Source: PALSA-1004 sp963804885
Lineage (GTDB): Bacteria; Pseudomonadota; Gammaproteobacteria; Burkholderiales; SG8-41
Reading direction: 5' to 3'
Assembly: GCA_963804885.1 (NCBI GenBank)
Contig: CAWDSF010000005.1
Span: forward strand, 124,001-188,000
DNA length: 64,000 bases
The notes under the pieces are model-generated. The model saw only the letters and a program-made list of their open reading frames with translations, was not told the origin of the DNA and made no database searches. Of this stretch, positions 1 to 8,291 are shown in pieces (position 1 is the stretch's first letter; the number at the start of each line of letters is the position of its first letter). The position numbers and the translations under genes are program-made.

Positions 1-626
1 TGCGGCACTTCGCGCACGCCGGCGGCGGTGTTGATGATCATCGGCCAGATGCTCGAGATGAATATGACCCAGATCGCGGCCGGATTCGCGGCCTTGAACA
101 CGAGCAGCCCGATCGGCAGCCACGCGAGCGGCGATACCGGCCTCAACAGGCTGACGATCGGCGAGGTCATGTTGGAGAGGAACCTGAAGCGGCCGATCAT
201 GAAACCCAGCGGAATGCCGATCAGCGCGGCGAGCCCGAAGCCGATGCCGACGCGCCCGAGCGAGTTCAGGATGTTCCAGCCTATGCCCTGATCGTTCGGG
301 CCTTTGCGATAAAAGGGGTCGCCGAAGACCTGCACCGCGGAATGCCAGGTTTTGACCGGACCCGGCAGCGTACTGCTTTGCGAGATGATTGCCCACGCCA
401 CGACAAACAACGCGAGGCCGAACACGACGGGAATCAATTGCCGGAAAAATTCCGCGATCTCGTCGCCGTAACGTTCGACCAGCGGTGTATGCCGGCGCAT
501 CGGCGGCGGCAGTGCCACCGCTTCGGCCGGTTCCGCCGCCGCGGGTACGACGGCCGGCGCCATCACCGGCACCGGTGCCGGCGTCTCCATTGTGAACTTT
601 CCGTGCGTCAGGATTGCAGCACTCAT
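1..626 (-). CDS. nrtB: Nitrate ABC transporter permease NrtB, partial (runs off the window)
   Basis: Inner-membrane permease of an NrtABC-type nitrate importer; 208 codons are visible and the 3' end lies beyond base 1. The ATG at 626 follows an AAGGAG site and lies 30 bases after the nrtA stop. A proline/alanine-rich cytoplasmic N-terminus is followed by a hydrophobic segment around residues 58-75 (VVFGLALFVVAWAII) and then the start of the BPD_transp_1 fold (NSLGRVGIGFGLAALIG, about residues 115-131). The text PLAWLPIGLLVFKAANPAAI is typical of NrtB/TauC-like permeases. Context after nrtA makes nitrate or nitrite the likely substrate. An nrtC ATPase would be expected beyond the window edge. 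Confidence 0.9.
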   Translation of the reverse strand, partial: MSAAILTHGKFTMETPAPVPVMAPAVVPAAAEPAEAVALPPPMRRHTPLVERYGDEIAEFFRQLIPVVFGLALFVVAWAIISQSSTLPGPVKTWHSAVQVFGDPFYRKGPNDQGIGWNILNSLGRVGIGFGLAALIGIPLGFMIGRFRFLSNMTSPIVSLLRPVSPLAWLPIGLLVFKAANPAAIWVIFISSIWPMIINTAAGVREVP

Positions 627-656
627 GCGCTTCTCCTTGAGAGGTCACGAACCATG

Positions 657-1950
657 TCACGCCACCTTGATCTTGAAGCCGCCCGCGTATTTCTTGGGTT
701 CCTTGCCGTCCCAGACGACGCCGTCGATCAGCTTCGAGGTGCGGAAGTCCGACTTCGGCAACTGGCGTCTTGGTCGCGGCTGCCGCTTCCTTGTAGATGT
801 CGATGCGGTTGACCTTCTTCGCGACGGCGAGGTAATCGGGCTCCTCTTTGAGCAGGCCCCAGCGCCGGTGCTGCGTCATGAACCACATGCCGTCGGACAG
901 GTACGGGTAGTTCACCGTGCCCTCGTTGGAAAATTTCATGTAGTCCGGCTCGTCCCATTTTTTGCCGATGCCGTTGTCGTAGCGGCCGAGCATACGGGCG
1001 AGGATCACATCGGAATCGGTGTTCACGTACGACTTGTCGGCGACGGTCTGCGCGGTTTTCTGGCGGTTCGACAACGAAGAGTCGATCCAGCGCCCGGCAT
1101 CGAGTATCGCCGCGGTCATCGCGCGCGCGGTGTTCGGGTATTTAGCGACGAATTCCGCGGTGGTGCCCAGCGTCTTCTCGGGATGATCTTTCCAGATCGC
1201 CTGCGTGGTCTCGACCGTGAAGCCGATGCCGTCGACGATCGCGCGGTTGCCCCACGGCTCGCCGACGCAGAACCCGTCCATGTTGCCGACGCGCATGTTG
1301 GCGACCATCTGCGGCGGCGGCACCGTGATGATCTTGGCGTCGGTGAACGGATTGATGCCGTTCGCTGCGAGCCAGTAATAAATCCACATCGCGTGCGTGC
1401 CGGTCGGGAACGTCTGCGCGAACGTGTATTCGCGCTTTTCCTTGTCCATCAGCACCTTCAGCGACGCGCCGTCCTTGACGCCTTTGTCGTTGAGTTTTTT
1501 CGCGAGCGTGATCGCCTGGCCGTTGTGGTTGAGGTTCATCAGGATCGCCATGTCCTTCTTCGGGCCGCCGATACCCATCTGCACGCCGTAGATGAGCCCG
1601 TAGAGCACGTGCGCCGCGTCGAGTTCGCCGTTGACGAGCTTGTCGCGCACCGAGGCCCATGAGGCTTCCTTACTCGGCACGATCTTGATGCCGTATTTCT
1701 TGTCGAATTCCATTACCGAGGCCATCACGACCGACGCGCAGTCCGTCAGCGGAATGAAGCCGATTTTCAATTCGGTTTTCTCCGGCGCATCGGAGCCCGC
1801 GGCCCAAGCGCCCTGGCGTATGGCATCCGGTACGAGGCTCATGAGTGCGGCGCCGGTGAGCGCGCCACCGCGACGCAGGAATTTGCGGCGCTCGTCGCTG
1901 GGCGCTTGCGCAATGACCGTCTCAGTTCCATTTTTTACCTCGTCGCTCAT
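657..1950 (-). CDS. nrtA: Nitrate ABC transporter substrate-binding protein NrtA, with an apparent +1 frameshift
   Basis: Periplasmic nitrate-binding component of NrtABC. The ATG at 1950 has a good AGGAG site. The N-terminus carries a twin-arginine export signal (RRKFLRRGG followed by GALTGAALMSLVP), then the NrtA body with LKIGFIPLTDCASVVMA, GTHAMWIYYWLAANGI and DGFCVGEPWGNRAI. The reading frame is clean until about base 760, where one extra A (plus strand ggcaactgg, where ggcactgg is expected) shifts it. The expected C-terminus (SKLIDGVVWDGKEPKKYAG, stop at 657) continues in the next frame. Length is about 430 residues, normal for the family. Either a sequence error or a recent lesion. Expression is probably controlled by the leader at 2002-2128. 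Confidence 0.9.
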
Positions 1951-2001
1951 GATTTGCTCCTGTCGTCAGTTTTAAAGCCGTCGCGGCCCGGTAATGCCGC
2001 C

Positions 2002-2053
2002 AAAAAAAGCGTCCATTTTTCCGCGGGCTTAATTCCCCCGAAAAAATGGACGC
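2002..2053 (-). terminator. Intrinsic terminator in the nrtA leader (conditional attenuator)
   Basis: Read on the minus strand, GCGTCCATTTTT pairs with AAAAATGGACGC, the stem continues with G-C pairs around an AATTAAG loop, and seven T follow directly (plus 2002-2008). It lies 52 bases upstream of the nrtA ATG, so it would stop nrtAB transcription unless disrupted. Its 5' arm shares GTCCA with the upstream hexaloop hairpin, which makes the two structures mutually exclusive. Confidence 0.88.
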
Positions 2054-2093
2054 CGTTGTCCAGGTTCGGCATTGCATTCGTCGTTGAATGCAA
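2047..2093 (-). promoter_or_regulatory. ANTAR-type dual hexaloop antiterminator (NasT target)
   Basis: Two hairpins with six-base loops. P1 (2093-2072) is TTGCATTC-AACGAC-GAATGCAA, a perfect 8-bp stem. P2 (2062-2047) is TGGAC-AACGGC-GTCCA. Both loops have A at position 1 and G at position 4, the signature of RNA bound by ANTAR proteins such as NasR, NasT and EutV. Nine bases separate the hairpins. P2 uses GTCCA of the terminator's 5' arm, so folding P2 prevents termination. An ANTAR regulator (nasT, 2260-2835) is encoded just upstream. Confidence 0.87.
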
Positions 2094-2112
2094 CGCGTCG
2101 CGCTTGGTTATG

Positions 2113-2128
2113 AGCAAGCGCCGTGCCA
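2113..2128 (-). promoter_or_regulatory. Sigma-54 (RpoN) promoter of nrtAB
   Basis: Minus strand reads TGGCACGGCGCTTGCT, an exact match to TGGCACG-N4-TTGC[AT]. With the C of TTGC at -12 (base 2114), transcription would start near 2102, just before hairpin P1 at 2093. Nitrogen-limitation control through NtrC is the known logic for such promoters; no NtrC site was identified with confidence. Confidence 0.85.
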
Positions 2129-2259
2129 CTGACCTGTAAATGCGGTAACTGTTTGAATTTACATAATTAGCGTGTCGAGTAGCGCGGAGGAGGCGGCGGT
2201 GATTTTCGCACTGTTGCGGTGCACCATCGAGGCGTGATGCATCAATTTGAGCGGCGGTT

Positions 2260-2835
2260 TTACGAAATAAGGCCGGCGACCGCGATCAATTGGCGGGACA
2301 CTTCGGCGAGCCGCGCGTTGCTCTCCATCGCCTGCTTGCGCAGCGCGCGATAAGCCTCGTCCTCGGACAGATTGCGGCTTTTCATCAGGATGCCCTTCGC
2401 TTTTTCGATCACCTTGCGATCGGCGAGCTTCTCCTCGATGTCGTCGAGTTCGCGCTTCAACGCGTGGAACTGCTCGAAGCGAGCGACCGCGGCGTCGATG
2501 ATCGGGCCGATGCGCTCGCCGGACATGCCATCGACCACGTACGCGCTCACGCCGGCCAGCGTGGCGGCGCGGATTTTTTCGCTGTCGCCGTCGTGGGTAA
2601 ACATGACGACGGGACGCGGGTCGTCGCGCGTGACCACGCACAGATTTTCAAGCGTGTCGCGATCGGGGGAGTCGGTATCGATGATCACGATGTCCGGTTT
2701 CAGCGCGGCCACCTGGCGATGCAGGTCGAAAGTGGACGGCACATAGGCGATGACTTCGTAGCCTGCGCGCGTCAGCGCCTGCTGTAGCACTTCCGCGCGT
2801 TCGACCACCTCGTCGACGATCATGACTTTCAGCAT
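2260..2835 (-). CDS. nasT: Nitrate/nitrite response regulator NasT (REC-like plus ANTAR domain)
   Basis: RNA-binding antiterminator of nitrate assimilation genes, 191 aa. Residues 1-120 form a response-regulator receiver-like domain (MLKVMIVDEV, then DIVIIDTDSPDRD with the likely phospho-acceptor aspartate). The C-terminal 55 residues are an ANTAR three-helix domain with the hallmark KVIEKAKGILMKSRNLSEDEAYRALRKQAM. The start at MLKVMIVDE fits the family; an upstream in-frame start would add 23 unlikely residues. It lies about 40 bases after the YbiB-like gene and probably shares its transcript with nasA. The hairpins upstream of nrtA are its likely target. NasT usually works with the nitrate sensor NasS; nasS is not in this window, so NrtA-like sensing or a distant nasS must be assumed. 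Confidence 0.93.
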   Translation of the reverse strand: MLKVMIVDEVVERAEVLQQALTRAGYEVIAYVPSTFDLHRQVAALKPDIVIIDTDSPDRDTLENLCVVTRDDPRPVVMFTHDGDSEKIRAATLAGVSAYVVDGMSGERIGPIIDAAVARFEQFHALKRELDDIEEKLADRKVIEKAKGILMKSRNLSEDEAYRALRKQAMESNARLAEVSRQLIAVAGLIS

Positions 2836-2875
2836 GGCGATCCGCTTGTGAACCGATCCGCCGCGCGCATCAGCA

Positions 2876-3859
2876 TCAGGCCGCGGCGAGACTGCCGGTC
2901 TCAACGGCCACGATGGCTTTGGCCTGATTCATGTCGGAGGTGTAACCGCTCGCGTACAGGCAGCATGCCAGCTGGTTCACGATCGGCAGCGGCACCGGCG
3001 CCTCACCGATCAACGTGCCCTTGATCCACGCGGCCGTGGTCACCGCGTCGATCGCGGCGGGCAGCGTCGGAATGCTTTTGAGCGGACCGGCTTCCGCTTC
3101 GAACAGGATCTGGCCAGCCGCGTCTTTGAAGTACTCAATGCGCGGACGGCGCTTCGGATTCGCGAATGCTTCGCCCTCCGTGCTGCGCAACAGCAGCGCG
3201 TGCGCGCTGGTCGCGAGCAGGAACTCGCGCATCAACTCCAGGTACGGCGGATGCGACACGCTGACGATGCGCAGGCTTTCGGTTTCGAACGGGTCCAGCA
3301 GCTTCGCCAGCGAATGCGCGCTCGAGCGCACGCCCAGGCGTCCGCGCAGGCTCAGCAGATCCGTCAGGCCTGGCGCGAGCACCGCTGTCGGCACGAACGC
3401 GATGCTGCCCTGATCGAGCGCCTCCTGCGCCTGGGCGAGTGTCGCGCTCGGCATCACGCCAAGCTCGCGCAGGATGTACGCGGTCGCGATGCGGCCGTTG
3501 CCCGTCAGCGGCCCATGAATCAGCACGGGGACGCCGAAACGCTGCAGCAGCAGCGCGAGCAAAGGCAGCAGGTTGGGCTGATGGCGCGCACCGTTATAGC
3601 TCGGCAGCACGATCGGCTTGGCCTTGCCCGACGGCGCGCGCAGGCGAAAGAGGCGCTCGCTGAGCGCGCTGTAGAAACCGAGCAATTCGGGCAGCGATTC
3701 GGACTTGACGCGCAATGCGATGAGGATGGCGCCGAGCTCGAGCTCGGGCACGCCGCCATCGAGCATTGCGCCAAAGAGCTGGTGCGCGTCCTGCTCGGAC
3801 AAGTCGCCGGCGCTGTTGGCGCCGCGGCCGATATCCTTGATGTAGTTTGCGAAATTCAT
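2876..3859 (-). CDS. YbiB/TrpD2-like protein (glycosyltransferase family 3 fold)
   Basis: 327-residue relative of anthranilate phosphoribosyltransferase (TrpD). An N-terminal helical domain (SEQDAHQLFGAMLDG, residues about 22-36) is followed by the catalytic-like domain. Members called YbiB or TrpD2 bind nucleic acid and are not known to make tryptophan. The ATG at 3859 is chosen because it begins MNFANYIKDIGRGA, typical of the family, and starts only 10 bases after the nasA stop. It sits between nasA and nasT with short gaps, so it is very likely in the nitrate operon. Its role there is unclear. Confidence 0.85.
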   Translation of the reverse strand: MNFANYIKDIGRGANSAGDLSEQDAHQLFGAMLDGGVPELELGAILIALRVKSESLPELLGFYSALSERLFRLRAPSGKAKPIVLPSYNGARHQPNLLPLLALLLQRFGVPVLIHGPLTGNGRIATAYILRELGVMPSATLAQAQEALDQGSIAFVPTAVLAPGLTDLLSLRGRLGVRSSAHSLAKLLDPFETESLRIVSVSHPPYLELMREFLLATSAHALLLRSTEGEAFANPKRRPRIEYFKDAAGQILFEAEAGPLKSIPTLPAAIDAVTTAAWIKGTLIGEAPVPLPIVNQLACCLYASGYTSDMNQAKAIVAVETGSLAAA

Positions 3860-3869
3860 GACTGCGGGT

Positions 3870-6663
3870 TCAGGAGTTGAGGATACGTGATTGGAGAATT
3901 TGGGCAGAGCCGGGAACCTGCGCGCCGGCAGCGGCTGCACCTGCAGCGCGCTGCAGGGCTGCACTTTGCACCATGCGCTTCAGTTCAGGCAGGCAGGAAC
4001 CGCATTCGGTTCCGCATTTGAGCCGGCCCTGCAGTTGTCCGAGATCGGCGCCGGCCGCCAGCACGCTGGTGATTTCGACCGCCGACACGTCAAAACAGTT
4101 GCACACGACGGCCCCGCGGTTGAAGCTGCCGCGCGGCGGCGCCGCGACAGGCGCGAGGATCCAGGCGCGCATTGCGTCGGCCGAGGCGCCCTGCATCATC
4201 ATGTTCTTCAGCCAGTCCTGCGCCGCAGTCTCGCCGGCAAGGCATACGCTTTTCACGATGCCGTCTTCGATGCGTGCGGCTTTCTCGACACGCCGCCGCG
4301 CATCGACGTAGCGCATCGTGCGCCGGATGTCCTGCAAATCGAGCAGCCGGTCGAGCGTGGCGAGCACGGGTTCGGCAATCGGCGCGGCCGCGTAGCCGCG
4401 CATGACGACAACCACGTCGTCGCGCCCGCTCAGCGTGAGCGTCGCGTAATCGAAGCTCTCCAGCAGCGGCTGCAGCTCGTCGCGCAGCGCCTGCGCGCCG
4501 GCGCTTTCGTTGGCGGCGAAGCGGCACATCGCGACCACGCGGTGAGGCAACGCGATCTTTTCGACTTCGATCGCCGCGTGCTTCAGTTCCGGCTGCTTCG
4601 AATAGGGATCGAACGCGGGCACGGTCAGTGCGTTGACGCCGCCGCCACGCATGAACTGGCTGCCCCAGTGCATCGGCATGAAGACCTGGGCGGCGCGGAT
4701 TTCCTCCGACGCGACGACTCGCACCGTGAGCTCGCCCCGCCGACTTTTGAGCCGCGCGATGTCGCCGTCCTTTAACCCGCGGCGCTCCATGTCGCGCGCA
4801 TGCATCGCGAGCCACGGCTCTTCGACATGGTTGAAGAGCCGTGCAACGGTGCCCGTGCGGCTCATCGCGTGCCATTGGTCGCGCAGGCGGCCGGTGTTGA
4901 GCGCGAGCGGATAGCGCGCATCGACTTTTTCGGCGGCGGGTTGATACGTGGCGGCGACGAAGCGCGCGCGGCCGTCCGCGGTCGGAAACACGCCATCCGC
5001 GTAAAGGCGCTTGCGGCCTTCCGCAGCACCTTCGGGCATCGGCCACTGCTGCGGGCCGGCGGTCTCGAGGATCGCGTACGACAGGCCCGTGATGTCGAGG
5101 TCGCGCCCGCGCGTGCTCGCGCGATGCTCGTTGAAAATCTGCTCGGGCGCGGTGTACGCAAACATGCGCGGCGCATGAGAACGCTCGAGGCTCGCGCCCA
5201 GGCGCAAGGCGAAATCGGCGGCGATCGCCCAGTCGGCGCTGCGTCTCGCCCGGCGCGGCAACGGCGGCGCGAACGCGCGTAATGCGGCGCTCGGAGTTGG
5301 TGACGGTGCCTTCTTTTTCGCCCCAGGTCGTCGCGGGCAACAGCAAATCCGCATAGGCCACGGTGTCGGTATTGCGATAAGCCTCCTGCACCACGACGAA
5401 TTCGGCGCGCGCGAGCGCCGCGCGCACGCGGTTCACGTCCGGCATCGACTGCGCCGGATTCGTGCAGGCTATCCACACCGCTTTGATGTCGCCGCGCTCG
5501 ATGGCGTCGAACATTTCCACTGCCGTCTTGCCGGGTTGCGCGGGCACCGAATCGATACCCCACAACTGCGCGACTTCGGCGCGGTGCACGGGATTGGCGA
5601 GGTCGCGATGCGCCGACAGCAGATTCGCCATGCCGCCGACTTCGCGCCCGCCCATCGCGTTGGGCTGGCCGGTGAGCGACAACGGGCCGGCGCCCGGTTT
5701 GCCGATCTGCGCGGTCGCGAGATGCAGGTTGATCAACGCAGCGTTGTTGTGCGTGCCGTGCGTCGACTGGTTCAGCCCCTGGCAATACATCGACAGCGTC
5801 GCGCGCGATGCGCCGAACCACTTCGCCGCCTGCACGATGTCAGCGGCCGGCACGCCGCAGATGGCGGCCGCGGCCTGCGGCGTGTATTCGCGCACCGCGT
5901 CTTTCAACGCGTCGAAGCCGGCGGTGTGGGCGCGGATGTAATCGATATTGCACAGGCCCTCCCACAGCATCACGTGCAGCATCGCGTTGTACAGCGCTAC
6001 GTCGGTGCCGGGCAGTATGGGCAAAAACAAGTCGGCGGCCGCCGCGGTATCCGTGCGCCGCGGATCGACGACGATGAGCCGCAGCGCCGGATTGCGCGCT
6101 TTCGCATCTTCGAGGCGGCGGAACAATATCGGATGCGCGAACGCGGTGTTCGAGCCGGCGATGAATATGCACTCGGCGTGGTCGATGTCCTCGTAGCACG
6201 CGGGCGGCGCATCCGCGCCGAGCGTCGCCTTGTAGCCGGCGACCGCCGATGACATGCACAGCCGTGAATTGGTGTCGACGTTGTTGGTGCCGATCAGGCC
6301 CTTCGCGAGCTTGTTGAAAACGTAGTAATCCTCGGTCAGCAGCTGGCCCGAAATGTAAAAAGCGACGCTGTCGGGGCCGTGCTCGCGGATGATCGCGGCG
6401 AATTTAGCGGCGGCGAAGTCGAGCGCGCCGTCCCAGCTCACGCGCTCGCGCGCTTGGCTGCGCGAGCGCCGCAACTCCGGATGCAGCGCGCGCGCGGTCG
6501 CGCCGGCGGTGAGATGCAGCGTCGAGCCCTTGGTGCACAGGCGGCCGAAGTTCGCCGGATGCTTGGGATCGCCGCGCACGCCGGTAATCCGCTCACCGTC
6601 GGTTTCGATGATGACCCCGCAGCCGACGCCGCAATAACAACAGGTGGAGGGTACTTCTCGCAT
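3870..6663 (-). CDS. nasA: Assimilatory nitrate reductase catalytic subunit NasA, with an apparent +1 frameshift
   Basis: Cytoplasmic molybdoenzyme reducing nitrate to nitrite. The N-terminus has the [4Fe-4S] motif C8-x2-C11-x3-C15 with C43 (RLCTKG). Bis-MGD cofactor binding follows, and the probable Mo-ligand cysteine is C136 in NVDTNSRLC. The molybdopterin dinucleotide-binding domain is in the second half (MPMHWGSQFMRGGGVNALT). A C-terminal BFD-like [2Fe-2S] domain carries CNC and CGTECGSC. One extra base near 5238 splits the frame: PGETQ before it and ADWAIAADFALRLG after it. About 930 residues in total, normal for NasA with a BFD tail. First gene of the probable nasA-ybiB-nasT operon. No nitrite reductase gene is in the window. 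Confidence 0.93.
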
Positions 6664-6674
6664 GGAAACACCTT

Positions 6675-6690
6675 AGCAACCGACGTGCCA
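6675..6690 (-). promoter_or_regulatory. Sigma-54 promoter directly in front of nasA
   Basis: Minus strand TGGCACGTCGGTTGCT matches the -24/-12 consensus exactly. Counting from the C at -12 (6676), +1 falls at about 6664, one base before the nasA ATG (6663). This would give an almost leaderless mRNA. The short sequence between promoter and ATG contains AAGGTG, which could serve as a ribosome site only if the real start point lies upstream. Confidence 0.75.
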
Positions 6691-6889
6691 GTAAGGTATT
6701 TCCTTTAAATCATGATGATAAATTGTTAATCCGGCTGTAATACTTGATTTGCGCCTGCTCGCAGTGCGCACGCGCCTCATGTTGGTGCGCCGGGGAAGTT
6801 TCCGGGCATTGTTCACGCAACGGAAAATCCGGGCACGGGGCCAATTCCAACGGCATGCCACGGGCCCGCTAAAAGGCCGTCGCGCCGGC

Positions 6890-6931
6890 AAAAAAAGGCC
6901 TCCGGGAAAAAATGAATTTTGCCGGAGGCCT
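6890..6931 (-). terminator. Intrinsic terminator downstream of the envelope lipoprotein gene
   Basis: AGGCCTCCGG (minus) pairs with CCGGAGGCCT across a 16-base loop and is followed by seven T on the minus strand (plus 6890-6896). It lies about 160 bases beyond the stop of the minus-strand gene at 7089-7529 and insulates nasA from it. Confidence 0.8.
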
Positions 6932-6963
6932 GGACCCGCTAATTTTCTTCAGGGAGGAAAAGA

Positions 6964-7101
6964 ATGAGCAGGTACCGGTTCGTATTATCCACGCGCCGCC
7001 GCCCACTTCTGTGCGATACCGAACATAACGGCAACCGGCATATGAGTCGCTCGCGGGCGCGATTCAGCCCGGCTGAACGGCTAACCGCTTACAGGCGATA
7101 A
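6964..7101 (+). CDS. Possible small ORF, 45 aa, unknown
   Basis: ATG preceded at good distance by AGGGAGG. The product begins MSRYRFVLSTRRRP and is arginine-rich with no recognisable domain. Its end overlaps the stop of the convergent lipoprotein gene by 13 bases. Only the ribosome site speaks for it; arginine-rich translation is also what non-coding high-GC DNA produces. The rest of 6691-7088 shows only the nasA promoter and the terminator. Confidence 0.2.
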   Translation: MSRYRFVLSTRRRPLLCDTEHNGNRHMSRSRARFSPAERLTAYRR

Positions 7102-7529
7102 ATGCGGCCGCCGTCTACGCGCACGCGGTCGCCCGTGCGCAGGTCTCTGATGTCGTCCTGGCGGATGACTTCGGTGGCGCCGTTCTCATAGCGCACGGTG
7201 ACGCGGAAGGTTTCGTTCGCACCGCGAGCACGCTTCTGCACCTCGCTGCCGGCCACCGCGCCGCCGACGCCACCGACGATGGTGGCCGCCGTCTGCCCGC
7301 TGCCGCCGCCGATCTGGTGACCAACCAAACCGCCCGCAATGCCGCCGATGATGGTGCCGGCGAGGTTGTTGCTGTCGCCTTTGCGCACGATTTCAATGCG
7401 GTCGACGACGGCCTGCCGGTACGCCGCCGTGTTGTGTGACGACGATGACGAGTACGGCTGCTCCGCACATCCGGACAGCAGGATCGCCAGCCCGGCGAGG
7501 CCCATTCCCAGGATTCGATAAATTTTCAT
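7089..7529 (-). CDS. Glycine-zipper outer-membrane lipoprotein (SlyB / 17-kDa antigen-like)
   Basis: 146-residue lipoprotein. The signal peptide ends in a lipobox, LLSGC (Cys about residue 20). A glycine zipper segment follows: GTIIGGIAGGLVGHQIGGG and IVGGVGGAVAGSEV (about residues 57-95), as in SlyB and rickettsial 17-kDa antigens. The C-terminus, VRYENGATEVIRQDD, is the small beta domain typical of the group. ATG 7529 follows a GGAG site, and starting there places the signal peptide correctly; longer in-frame starts do not. Probably stabilises the outer membrane. Confidence 0.88.
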   Translation of the reverse strand: MKIYRILGMGLAGLAILLSGCAEQPYSSSSSHNTAAYRQAVVDRIEIVRKGDSNNLAGTIIGGIAGGLVGHQIGGGSGQTAATIVGGVGGAVAGSEVQKRARGANETFRVTVRYENGATEVIRQDDIRDLRTGDRVRVDGGRIYRL

Positions 7530-7622
7530 TTGGTGCACTCCTCTGATCGCTACGTTCAAGGTTTCCGTCAACCGCAAAAAATGCGGCCGATAGTGTATAT
7601 CGCAGTACAACATTCCGCGCCG

Positions 7623-7802
7623 CTACTTCTTCGCCTCGTCGCTGCTCGTGACCGCGCGCACGCCGGCACGCGCGACGTCGACTGCGCCGCCCACGACATT
7701 CGCGCCTATCTTGACGACCGTAGCGGCGACGGAAACGGCGGCGTCCGTAACGGCAACCACCGCACAGCCGCCCGTCAGCAGCGCGATGATCACACTCGCC
7801 AT
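7623..7802 (-). CDS. Small alanine/valine-rich lipoprotein
   Basis: 59 aa, beginning MASVIIALLTGGC, with a lipobox-like LTGGC, then a repetitive amphipathic stretch (VTDAAVSVAATVVKIGANVV) and ending SSDEAKK. This looks like the small lipoproteins with an alternating Ala/Val body seen in many proteobacteria. The frame is open upstream to the TAA of the preceding gene and would add a basic segment (QRKGARARPAIA), so a non-ATG start upstream is possible and would give a better signal peptide. Lies 51 bases after the preceding secreted-protein gene on the same strand. Confidence 0.6.
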   Translation of the reverse strand: MASVIIALLTGGCAVVAVTDAAVSVAATVVKIGANVVGGAVDVARAGVRAVTSSDEAKK

Positions 7803-7853
7803 CGCAATCGCGGGACGCGCCCGCGCTCCCTTTCGCTGTATCGTCAGCAGCCA

Positions 7854-8174
7854 TTACGGGAACGTGATCGGCACCGTGATGTTGATGCCGCTGGGCGCCG
7901 GCGGTGCGTATACGACCGGCGGCGCCACGTAGACCGGCGCAGCCACGACGTAACCGCGCGGGGCACGTTCATAGACGCGATAGTCGTGGTGACGCGCATA
8001 GTCGTGGCGGCGTTCGCGCGCAATGCGCTCGCGCTCACGGTGCAGATCGTGCCGGTAGTCGCGGTGGTCGTGGCGATAGTCGCGGTAATCGCGATCGTGT
8101 TGCGCGGACGCGATCGGGGCGAATGCCACCAGCGCGGCGGCTAAGGACAAAGCGGGGAAGTAACGGATAAGCAT
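7854..8174 (-). CDS. Secreted basic protein rich in His, Arg, Asp and Tyr
   Basis: 106 aa. Cleavable signal peptide (MLIRYFPALSLAAALVAFAPIASA). The mature part is a charged repeat region of HDRDYRDYRHD type, then a Pro/Val/Tyr-rich tail (VVAAPVYVAPPVVYAPPAP). Such small periplasmic proteins are common in Burkholderiales, with no assigned function. AGGAG site before ATG 8174. Probably cotranscribed with the small lipoprotein at 7623. Confidence 0.8.
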   Translation of the reverse strand: MLIRYFPALSLAAALVAFAPIASAQHDRDYRDYRHDHRDYRHDLHRERERIARERRHDYARHHDYRVYERAPRGYVVAAPVYVAPPVVYAPPAPSGINITVPITFP

Positions 8175-8291
8175 GAGCGGTCTCCTGGTCGGCGTGGATG
8201 CTGCGATGCCACCGACGTTACGCGCCCGGGTCGCGCTGCGCCCAGCAGACTTACAAGGAATTACACCGACTTACAAATCGTCACAATTTTT

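Noticed and set aside
592..1662. Long plus-strand ORF opposite nrtA and nrtB
   Set aside because: Arg/Val-rich translation without domain, fully opposite recognised minus-strand genes; a high-GC mirror frame.
2100..2121. Perfect 7-bp hairpin GCGCTTG/CAAGCGC on the minus strand, at first taken as ANTAR hairpin P1
   Set aside because: It overlaps the sigma-54 -12 element, so it is mostly upstream of the predicted RNA start, and its loop does not have the A1/G4 pattern. The next two hairpins fit the rule better.
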